DNA of 42,902 nucleotides. Source: Bordetella parapertussis. Lineage in GTDB: Bacteria; Pseudomonadota; Gammaproteobacteria; Burkholderiales; SG8-41. Made by a program: the position numbers and the translations under genes. Under the pieces are notes generated by a model. The model was not told the DNA's origin, made no database searches, and worked only from the letters and a program-made list of their open reading frames with translations. Positions 1-6,474 of the stretch are shown here, piece after piece (position 1 is the first letter of the stretch; each line of letters begins with the position of its first letter). The stretch is from contig CAMBSS010000014.1 in NCBI GenBank assembly GCA_945870465.1, positions 1 through 42,902 of the forward strand, given 5' to 3'.

Positions 1-385
1 TATTGACTATGCTCGCCACCGACCCCGCGAACGAGGCGGGACTGTTGGGAACGTTGCGCGCACGCTCGAACGAAAACACCACGTCATCTGCGGTGAAATC
101 GCTGCCGTCGTGAAACTTCACCTTGTCGCGCAATTTCACTTCCCACGTCGTCGGATCGATCGCACGCCACGACACCGCGAGCGCGGGATGCAACTGGTTG
201 TTCGCGTCGTTCATCACGAGCCGCTCGAACATCTGCCCGGACGTGCTGTAGTTGGTGCCGCTGCGCGAGAACAGCGGATCGAGCGACGACTGCTCGGTGG
301 CGCGCCCGATGACGAGATCGGCGGCCGCCGCGCAGGAAAAAACGGCCGCAAGCAGCAGCGAAAAGCAGAAATGTATGGCGCGCAT
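1..385 (-). CDS. ABC transporter substrate-binding protein, family 5 (partial, N-terminus only)
   Basis: The gene enters from the right and runs off the left edge, so only about 128 N-terminal residues are present. The start MRAIHFCFSLLLAAVFSCAA is a Sec signal peptide, with cleavage likely after the Ala run. It is followed by DLVIGRATEQSSLDPLFSRS, the usual opening of periplasmic oligopeptide-type (SBP_bac_5) binding proteins, and by FHDGSDFTADDVVFSFERA, a strong family motif. A GGGGAGG ribosome binding site sits 5-7 bases before the ATG. The protein should bind a peptide-like ligand in the periplasm for an ABC importer whose other subunits lie outside the window. The start is 15 bases after the stop of the CocE-type hydrolase, so the two are probably co-transcribed. 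The ligand cannot be read from this fragment. Confidence 0.85.
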   Translation of the reverse strand, partial: MRAIHFCFSLLLAAVFSCAAAADLVIGRATEQSSLDPLFSRSGTNYSTSGQMFERLVMNDANNQLHPALAVSWRAIDPTTWEVKLRDKVKFHDGSDFTADDVVFSFERARNVPNSPASFAGSVASIVN

Positions 386-400
386 GCGGACCTCCCCGGG

Positions 401-2308
401 TTACAGCAGTTTCAGCGCCTTCAACGGCACTATCGGCAACACGACATGCGATGCGCGCTTGCGGTCGACGAACACTGTGTTGGTCGCAACGCGCCTGGTC
501 TGCGCGCGGCCTTCGGGTTCGCCGGTGTTCGAATTGACGTCGTAGCGCGGAAAGTTGGAGGACGAAATATCGAGCCGGATGCGGTGCCCGGCCTTGAAGA
601 GGTTGCAGGTCGCAAACGGCTCTATGGTGATTTCGTACGTCTTGCCCGGCTTCATCAACGTCGGCTTTTCCCATGAGGCCCGGTAACGGCAGCGCAGAAT
701 GCCGTCGCACAGGTTCATCGCGAAGCCGCGCGGGTAATCCACGTTCGGTGGATGCACGTCGATCAATTTGGCGGTGAAATCGGTATCGATGCAATTCGAA
801 GCGATGTGCAGATGCACGACGATAGGGCCGATCACTGCGACGTCTTCCGCGAGCGGCGCAGTCTCGAACACCAGCACGTCATGGCGCGCGGCAAGCGGCA
901 GGCCCGGATGGCGCACGCCGAAAAAGCGCGCATCTTCGCGCTGGTTGAACGCCCCGCCGACGAACACCGGCGCGCCCGAAGTCAGCGGTCCGCCCATCGT
1001 CGGCACCGGGTTTGCGGGATCGTAATCGTAAGCCAGCGGCGCGGCGTTCGTTGCCGGCTTGGCCGGCGTCAATTGCCCGTCCGCGTGCAGATAGTAATTG
1101 GTGTATTTCGTCTGCGGCAGCGGCCAGTCGTCGCCGGCAATCCAGCGCCCGCCGTGATCGAGCCGCCCGTCGACATTGCTGCGGCCGGAACCGCCGCCCA
1201 TCAGGAACAGCCGTACCGCGGGTTCCTTGTCCACGCCGTTGGCAACACCCCTGACCCAGTGATCGAACCAGCGCAGGCGGAATTCGCGCCAGTGCTGCGC
1301 GAGATTGTTGTCTATGGTCGCCGCCGCGCCGAAATCGACGTCGCCCGAAAAAGTCTTGGCGCGATCGCCGTGCGTCCATGGCCCCATGATGAGGCGCACG
1401 GGGCCGCGCTTAAGTTTTTTGAGCGCAACGTAATTGTCCGTCGCGGTGCGTATATAGGCGTCGTACCAGCTCGACATGTGGATCTGCGGCACGTCGGCGA
1501 ATTTTTTGTAAAAGCCTTCGGCATAAATGCCGAGCTGCTTCCAGTAGCCGTCGAACGCGCCGTGCGTCCACTGCTCGAACAGGTAATCCTCGTACTCGGG
1601 CACCCAGCGCACCGGCGAATGGCCGGGCTTCCACGGCATGACCTTGAACCACTCGATGAGATTTTCCGCTTCGAGGGCCGCGCGCACCGCGGGGTCGGCT
1701 TTGGCGAGGGGACTTTCCTTCGCCTGGTTGAATGCCCACGTCACCTGTTTCATTTCAAACGCGCCGCCGCTGCGTATGCCGGACAGGTAAGCGTTGGAAA
1801 ACGCTCCCGAATCGATCACCATCGCGGCCAACCCCGGCGGGTTCAGGCAGGCGAGCGAACCTTGCGTATGCGCCGCGTATGAAAGCCCCATGGTCGCGAC
1901 TTTGCAGTTACACCATGGCTGCGCCATCAGCCACGCCATGGTGTCGAAGCCGTCCTCGCCATCGCTCAGATATTTGACGAACTCGCCTTCGGACGCATAG
2001 CGGCCGCGGCAATCCTGGTAGACGACGACGTAACCCTGGCGCACGAACCATGCGGCGACTTCCGGACGCGGACGCGAGACCGTCATACCGACATCGATCT
2101 CGGAGCGCGAGACCTGCGCCTTGCCGTACGGCGTGCGCTCGAGGATGACCGGAAATTTGCCGGCGGCCGCCATACCTTTGCTCGCGGGGCGGTAAACGTC
2201 GGTGGCGAGCCTGACGCCGTCGCGCATGGCGACCATGACGTCGCGCGCAACGACAAAATCATATTCAACCTCTGAAGGCGCCGCGGATTGGGGGATAAGT
2301 TTGGCCAT
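401..2308 (-). CDS. CocE/NonD family hydrolase (X-Pro dipeptidyl-peptidase S15 type)
   Basis: A 635-residue alpha/beta hydrolase of the CocE/NonD family, which includes cocaine esterase, glutaryl-7-ACA acylase and X-Pro dipeptidyl peptidases. I see the N-terminal MRDGVRLATDVYRPA segment, the QDCRGRYASEGEF oxyanion-region motif, the nucleophile elbow TMGLSYAAHTQ with Ser in GLSYA, and MGPWTHGDRAK holding the probable catalytic His. The C-terminal half is the jelly-roll domain of the family (FVGGAFNQRED, GHRIRLDISSSNFPRYDVN). An in-frame ATG exists at 2446, but the extra 46 residues are basic and unlike the family, so I place the start at 2308 (MAKLIPQSAAP). No clear Shine-Dalgarno is visible there. 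The 195-base gap upstream (2309-2503) holds no gene. The solute-binding protein downstream suggests a role with an imported amide, peptide or ester. The substrate is unknown. Confidence 0.85.
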   Translation of the reverse strand: MAKLIPQSAAPSEVEYDFVVARDVMVAMRDGVRLATDVYRPASKGMAAAGKFPVILERTPYGKAQVSRSEIDVGMTVSRPRPEVAAWFVRQGYVVVYQDCRGRYASEGEFVKYLSDGEDGFDTMAWLMAQPWCNCKVATMGLSYAAHTQGSLACLNPPGLAAMVIDSGAFSNAYLSGIRSGGAFEMKQVTWAFNQAKESPLAKADPAVRAALEAENLIEWFKVMPWKPGHSPVRWVPEYEDYLFEQWTHGAFDGYWKQLGIYAEGFYKKFADVPQIHMSSWYDAYIRTATDNYVALKKLKRGPVRLIMGPWTHGDRAKTFSGDVDFGAAATIDNNLAQHWREFRLRWFDHWVRGVANGVDKEPAVRLFLMGGGSGRSNVDGRLDHGGRWIAGDDWPLPQTKYTNYYLHADGQLTPAKPATNAAPLAYDYDPANPVPTMGGPLTSGAPVFVGGAFNQREDARFFGVRHPGLPLAARHDVLVFETAPLAEDVAVIGPIVVHLHIASNCIDTDFTAKLIDVHPPNVDYPRGFAMNLCDGILRCRYRASWEKPTLMKPGKTYEITIEPFATCNLFKAGHRIRLDISSSNFPRYDVNSNTGEPEGRAQTRRVATNTVFVDRKRASHVVLPIVPLKALKLL

Positions 2309-2503
2309 ATGCGATGGGTGTGCGTTTAAACCTTGAGCGTAGCGCGGAAAAATACCGCGATGCGCGTGCCGCCCGCGTGTATATCGAGTTGCAAGTCCAT
2401 CAGCGTCAACCTTTATTGTTGATCTGACTTTTGCATCCTGGATCAACTGGACTTCCCGGACTTTAGCTTACACCTATTATGAAACTTGATTGACTCCCGG
2501 CAA

Positions 2504-3619
2504 CTAACGGGCGTTTCGCAGTTCTTGTATCGACCGCACCAAATGCCCATCTGCGTGACGAAGCGCACGCGTTACCGGGCGGGTGGAACCGAAAGTAGGT
2601 ATATATGCCGAATGCTTTCCCGCGCCGCCCACAACGATAACGATATAGTCCTCCGGACGTTGCACCATCGGGACGAGGGCGTCCAGCGGTGCATTCGCGT
2701 AACGAAGGGGAAACTTCAAGCGCAGGCGGCGTTCGACATTTTCCGTGGAAAATTTCGACAAGGGTATTTGTGCATGTTCGTATAAATAGGCCTTGACGTC
2801 GTCCTTTGTATAGCCGCCCCCGGCTATGGTCGCCGCATGCTCCGGGCAGAACGCGACGACCGGACGCGATGCATGATGGGCATTATTACAACCAGTAGTG
2901 GCGACGGTCCCGGCCATGGTCTTCAGTACTCCCTCCGCAGTTGTGCTTTCGTGATCGTTCACATTATGGGGACATTCTGCAGCAACCACGGTCACCGTAG
3001 TGACTTCGAGAGTATGTCCTTCATCGAGGCACAATGGTTGCCACGGGCTTTGTTGTTCGTTTTCCGCTATGCAATAAGTATATTTTGCCGGCGAACCATA
3101 GGTGTCCATGTCACCGGCTCCCGGATTTGCGCCGCCGATGTTGACCAGGGCAAAGCGAATTGCGCGCCCTATGCTCGCGTTACTTCTGTTGCCTGGTCCG
3201 AAAGCGCCATGGCCTGAATTAATTTTCAGCTCTCGCGCTATCGGCCCGTTCACAATTATGAGCGGCGCGCACGGATGCGTCGTTGTCTGGATGCCGTAAA
3301 GGTTGAAGGTCTGCTCTGCCATCGCTTCCAGAGCCAGAATGAGCAGCGGAAAATACTCTGGCTTGCAACCCGCCATTACCGCATTGGCGGCCAGCAGCAT
3401 CGGGGTTGCGTCGCCGTAACGCGGGGGTATCGCTATTACCGGTTTGTCGCGCTCCCTGTCACAAAACATGAGCATGCGTTCGACACGCTCAGGTGTGGGC
3501 GGAATAATCGGCAACCCATCGCACCAACCGCGCACGGCGCAAAACTCGTAGGCCTCCTCGATATCGTCAGGCCCATCGGTGTATGCCTGGAGGCCGCCGG
3601 GGATCCCTGAGTCTCTCAT
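2504..3619 (-). CDS. Conserved protein of unknown function, partner of the UGSC-type gene
   Basis: A 371-residue soluble protein without signal peptide or membrane segments. I do not recognise a named function. Features that look conserved are GWCDGLPIIPPTPERVERM near residue 31, GSPAKYTYCIAENEQQSPW in the middle, GCNNAHHASRPVVAFCPEHA, and a Gly-rich C-terminal IVVVGGAGKHSAYIP. The many Cys and His residues (GWC, TYC, FCPEH) could bind metal or act in redox chemistry, but this is inference. The ATG overlaps the stop of the upstream UGSC-like reading frame by ATGA, so the two were translationally coupled and probably work together. From memory, relatives carry Thr where GWC has Cys, and similar sequences occur with UGSC (seleno)proteins. 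The gene looks intact although its partner does not. Confidence 0.7.
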   Translation of the reverse strand: MRDSGIPGGLQAYTDGPDDIEEAYEFCAVRGWCDGLPIIPPTPERVERMLMFCDRERDKPVIAIPPRYGDATPMLLAANAVMAGCKPEYFPLLILALEAMAEQTFNLYGIQTTTHPCAPLIIVNGPIARELKINSGHGAFGPGNRSNASIGRAIRFALVNIGGANPGAGDMDTYGSPAKYTYCIAENEQQSPWQPLCLDEGHTLEVTTVTVVAAECPHNVNDHESTTAEGVLKTMAGTVATTGCNNAHHASRPVVAFCPEHAATIAGGGYTKDDVKAYLYEHAQIPLSKFSTENVERRLRLKFPLRYANAPLDALVPMVQRPEDYIVIVVGGAGKHSAYIPTFGSTRPVTRALRHADGHLVRSIQELRNAR

Positions 3620-3935
3620 TGCGTTAGTTCCCGAACCAGAATAATAAGCTGACTCATTGCAACCTCGGCACGCGCCTTAACTTCGTCCTGCGTCGCCCCT
3701 CCGAGCGGATGCGGGATCACGATCAGAGGCAGATCAGGCACGCCAGCAATAGCTGCCTGGGCTTTTGCCAGCCGGACAAAAGGCTCCGAGCAAATGACCG
3801 CTGCTGCGACGCCTTTATGACGAAGCTGTGACATGTCGTGGACACTCCACGACGTGCAGGCCATCCCGGATTTTTGAGGCCAATCATTTTGCCCCCTTCG
3901 CTAACGGCGGTATCATTGCGCTTCGGACTGAGCAC
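3616..3935 (-). pseudogene. UGSC-family (seleno)protein gene, frameshifted and internally deleted remnant
   Basis: Two frames together resemble a UGSC-family protein. The downstream frame (3616 to about 3870) encodes ACTSWSVHDMSQLRHKG followed by VICSEPFVRLAKAQAA and LPLIVIPHPLGGATQDEVKA, which matches the C-terminal half of that family. The other frame, from GTG 3935, encodes VLSPKRNDTAVSEGGKMIGL, which resembles the family N-terminus (GKxIGLLxN). About 60 residues that should join them are missing and the frames differ by one base, so an out-of-frame deletion fits best. The UGSC tetrapeptide is replaced by GMAC, so the first Cys/Sec position is lost. The remaining frame ends in ATGA overlap with the 371-residue gene, and may be retained as a coupling leader of about 82 codons. 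Family assignment is from memory. Confidence 0.55.
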
Positions 3936-4070
3936 AAGTGGCCCGCGCGGATGTCTACGCTCTCATGGGAGATGCGGCTGAAACCGACGAACGTACGGAT
4001 TTAATTGATTTAGTGACCGGCATCTCTGGCTGACAGTCAAGGGGGCGGCCACATACGGGGACACCAGCAA

Positions 4071-4862
4071 ATGGAAAATTCATTGAGCAATGCGGATATC
4101 GGCGTCAGCATGAACGGACACGTTGCGACGGTCGAACTGCAAAGACCGCCCAACAACTTTCTGGACGTCGATCTGATCGCCAGCCTCGCCGCAGTGCTGG
4201 AGGCTCTCGACGAGGACATCGAATGTCGCAGCATCGTGCTGGCGGCTGCCGGGAAGCACTTCTGCGCCGGCGCGAACCTGAAAAAACGCATCGAAGACGA
4301 AGCGGCGGGCAAACCCACCGCGCGGCCGCGGCATCTTTACCATGAGGCACAGCGTCTGGTGCAGACGCGCAAGCCTATTGTCGCAGCGGTTCACGGCAGC
4401 GCGATCGGCGCCGGCCTGGGACTAGCGCTGGTCGCCGATTTCCGCGTAACGTGCAAGGAAGCGAGGCTTGCCGCCAATTTCGCCGCCCTCGGCTATCACC
4501 CCGGTTTTGGGATGACGGTCACACTGCCGCGGCTAGTCGGCCACCAAACGGCCAAATGGCTGTTCCTGACCGGGCGCCGCGTGCCGGGTGACGAAGCGGT
4601 CGCGATGGGGCTCGCGGACCGCCTGGTCGAACAGGACAAGGTGCGCGAGACCGCGCAGTTGATGGCCGCGCAACTTGCGCAATCGGGGCCGCTCGCAGTC
4701 CAGGCGACGCGTGAAACGCTGAACAACGATCTCATTCCCGCGTTTCGGGCCGCGACCGAGCGCGAGGCCTTCCAGCAGCAAATGCTGCGCGAAACGAACG
4801 ACTTCAAGGAAGGCGTGAAGGCAGGATTCGACCGCCGCGAGCCCAAATTTACCGGGACGTGA
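4071..4862 (+). CDS. Enoyl-CoA hydratase/isomerase-family (crotonase) protein
   Basis: A 263-residue crotonase-fold protein. The first oxyanion-hole segment HFCAGANLKKRI and the second, GSAIGAGLGLALVADFRV, are clear, as is the typical LFLTGRRVPGDEAVAMGLAD. At the positions of the two hydratase glutamates (Glu144 and Glu164 in rat mitochondrial enoyl-CoA hydratase), my by-eye alignment gives Phe in NFAALGYHPGFG and Trp in AKWLFLTG. Water addition to enoyl-CoA is therefore doubtful. Another CoA-thioester reaction of the superfamily is more likely, such as isomerisation, decarboxylation or hydrolysis. The start follows a GGGG stretch 11-14 bases upstream. It stands alone between the UGSC block and a region of decayed genes. 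A Bug-protein fragment just downstream hints at an ancestral uptake-plus-catabolism cluster. Confidence 0.85.
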   Translation: MENSLSNADIGVSMNGHVATVELQRPPNNFLDVDLIASLAAVLEALDEDIECRSIVLAAAGKHFCAGANLKKRIEDEAAGKPTARPRHLYHEAQRLVQTRKPIVAAVHGSAIGAGLGLALVADFRVTCKEARLAANFAALGYHPGFGMTVTLPRLVGHQTAKWLFLTGRRVPGDEAVAMGLADRLVEQDKVRETAQLMAAQLAQSGPLAVQATRETLNNDLIPAFRAATEREAFQQQMLRETNDFKEGVKAGFDRREPKFTGT

Positions 4863-4872
4863 CGGCCCTCGA

Positions 4873-4965
4873 ATGCGCTGTCCGGCTGAATTCGCCGATT
4901 TCCTGAAATCGGTACATATCAAGTTCGACACGCTGATCGAAACCGCGAACACCCGCGTTGAATAG
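4873..4965 (+). pseudogene. C-terminal remnant resembling a Bug-family (tripartite tricarboxylate) binding protein
   Basis: A 30-codon frame ends in EFADFLKSVHIKFDTLIETA then NTRVE and a stop. Its spacing and residues resemble the last helix of Bug-type binding proteins (typically ...EFxxFxxxExxKWxxVIxxANIxxE). Nothing upstream in frame extends it, because the crotonase gene ends 10 bases earlier. I read it as the tail left after deletion of the rest of the gene. The evidence is short and rests on pattern memory. The alternative is chance similarity. Confidence 0.35.
4895..4912. repeat. Short perfect dyad
   Basis: CCGATTTC-CT-GAAATCGG forms an 8-bp perfect inverted repeat with a 2-base centre. 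It lies inside the Bug-like remnant. There is no T-run, so it is not a standard intrinsic terminator. It may simply reflect the coding sequence. Confidence 0.4.
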
Positions 4966-5001
4966 GGCCAGTGTCAGGGCAGATCGAACATCCGCGTGCT
5001 A

Positions 5002-5295
5002 AGGAAACACTGAACAAGTCCCCGATTGCTTTGTCATGGTATGGACAGCAAACGGGAGGACATGATCATGCAGCAAATGACACTGGCGGCAGCAAAAAGA
5101 TTCGAGGTTCACGGTAGGGCGACGCGCAAGTCGGAATTTCTGGCGCGCATGAAAGCGCTGGTGCCGTAGAGCGAGTTCTGTGCGTTGATTGAACCGCATT
5201 CCCCAAAGGCGGGCAATGGCCGACCGCCGATTGGCATTGAACGAATGCTGCGTAGGTATCTGGTGGCCTATTGGTTTAATCTGGCCGACGAAGCT
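5002..5295 (+). pseudogene. IS5-family insertion sequence remnant (left end and transposase N-terminus)
   Basis: From ATG 5062 the frame reads MIMQQMTLAAAKRFEVHGRA, then FLARMKALVP, an in-frame TAG at 5167-5169, then SEFCALIEPHSPKAGNGRPP and IGIERMLRRYLVAYWFNLAD. This is the N-terminal part of an IS5-type transposase, in which the TAG replaces the Trp usual after VP. Similarity stops at about 5295, and the DDE catalytic region and right end are absent. GGGAGGA at 5054-5060 is a ribosome binding site. The stretch GGAAACACTGAACAAGTCC near 5003-5021 looks like an IS5-group left terminal repeat, judged from memory. The element is therefore both truncated and stop-broken. Confidence 0.75.
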
Positions 5296-5402
5296 GGTCG
5301 CGTACGCCGGGGCCGCGTCGGTGCTATTCTAGAGTCGGCGTATCAGCGTACGTTGCGCGCGCGGTGTCGATGCAGCCACCTCGCGAGGAGAAGTTCCTGG
5401 AC

Positions 5403-6272
5403 ATGCTGTCGCCAAGTTGTGTGCGCACGCCTCGCATGACAGTTGCCGCTGTCACCGAATGCTGGATTGAAGCCTGCGGAATCGTTGTCATGTTCATGGC
5501 CGCGGCCGCCTGCTGGGCGCAAGCGCCGCAGGCTGCCGACCCGCGGGTACTTATCAACCGTCTCGATCCGGGTTACCGGCAATTCAACGCGGTCGGCGTG
5601 GTGTATCCGATTGCGCAGACCGACGGCATTCAGGTCATGAGCAAGTACCGCGGCACCGGCGCGATGATTTCACCCTGCCACGTGCTGACGAATTACCACG
5701 TTGCATTCGAAGCGAGCCGCAAGGAAGTCTTGTTCGAAGTCGGCCAGCGCCCCGCCACGGCCGCGGGCTTCGCATACAAAGCGGTCGGCCGCATTGTGGA
5801 TGCCGGCGCCTTCTGGGCGGAGCGCGATACCGTCGACGACTGGGCGCTCGTCAAACTCATCGATCCGAAGACTAACCGGAGCAGCAAGCTGGGCGAACAG
5901 GTCGGCTACTTTGACTTTGTCGCGGCGCCACCCGCCGCAATCGTGGACAAGCAACTCATATCCGCGGGCTACCCGGGACAGTCCCCCGACCTCATGGCGC
6001 ATGTCGGTTGCCGTCTCGCGCGAGTCGACCAGGACCGCCGCTGGCGCATGGCGTGTTCGATGACAGAAGGACAATCGGGCGGACCGGTTACGCTGCAGAC
6101 TTCAGACCGTGGCGACATCCTTGTCGCCATCAATTCCGCCAAGCCTGAAGGTCGCAGCGGCCTGGTGACGGCGGACGAAATCCGCCTGAGCAACCTCAAT
6201 TACGCGACACCTTTCTCGCGCGCCGCCGAAACGCGCATCCGGCGCAGCATGGAAGCCAACCGCTGCGACTGA
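5403..6272 (+). CDS. Secreted trypsin-like serine protease
   Basis: A trypsin-fold protease of 289 residues from this start. The triad is visible: His in VLTNYHVAF (residue 99), Asp in TVDDWALVKL (about 146) and Ser in MTEGQSGGPVTL (225). The sequence GTGAMISPCHVLTNYHV is the classic strand before the His. Four Cys residues outside the signal could form disulfides. An N-terminal hydrophobic stretch ending AAAACWAQA suggests export by Sec with cleavage before PQAADP. Several starts are possible: GTG 5364, ATG 5370, ATG 5403 and ATG 5436. I prefer 5403 because GAGGAG lies at 5385-5390, although the 12-base spacing is long; 5436 would give a more compact signal peptide. No PDZ domain is present, so it is not DegP-like. 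The neighbours give no hint of the substrate. Confidence 0.8.
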   Translation: MLSPSCVRTPRMTVAAVTECWIEACGIVVMFMAAAACWAQAPQAADPRVLINRLDPGYRQFNAVGVVYPIAQTDGIQVMSKYRGTGAMISPCHVLTNYHVAFEASRKEVLFEVGQRPATAAGFAYKAVGRIVDAGAFWAERDTVDDWALVKLIDPKTNRSSKLGEQVGYFDFVAAPPAAIVDKQLISAGYPGQSPDLMAHVGCRLARVDQDRRWRMACSMTEGQSGGPVTLQTSDRGDILVAINSAKPEGRSGLVTADEIRLSNLNYATPFSRAAETRIRRSMEANRCD

Positions 6273-6285
6273 GCAGAGTTACTGG

Positions 6286-6468
6286 AACTCATCTCAAAAA
6301 TACAACACCGACAAGCAACCGCCGATACATTCTTTTTAATAGCCCCTTGAGGGGCACGCCGATTGGCGCCGATATAATTCCAGACCTTTTCCAGAATCAA
6401 CGTCAAATCCCTCGAGTTTATCTGCGTTCATCTGCGTATATCGGCGGTTCCAAACTGTTTTTGAGACA
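6286..6468 (+). repeat. Dispersed repeat, copy A
   Basis: First of three related copies; the others are 29579-29755 in the same orientation and 17697-17814 inverted. Shared blocks are ACCGACAAGCAACCGCCGAT near the left, a CCCCTTGAGGGG dyad, GCCGATATAATTCCAGACC, and TCTGCGTTCATCTGCGTAT followed by ATCGGCGGTTCC on the right. The outer AACCGCCGAT and ATCGGCGGTT are inverted repeats of each other, so the unit can fold on itself. It fills the gap between the protease gene and the end of the AddA-like gene and encodes no protein. Confidence 0.8.
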
Positions 6469-6474
6469 TCCAAA

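Noticed and set aside
3850..3935. A TGA-encoded selenocysteine in the UGSC remnant
   Set aside because: No TGA precedes Gly-Ser-Cys-type codons in the right frame, the residues there read GMAC, and no SECIS-like hairpin is evident after it.
3936..4060. A short plus-strand frame ending DLIDLVTGISG as a gene tail
   Set aside because: It is about 30 codons after a stop, with no recognisable similarity and no start signal.
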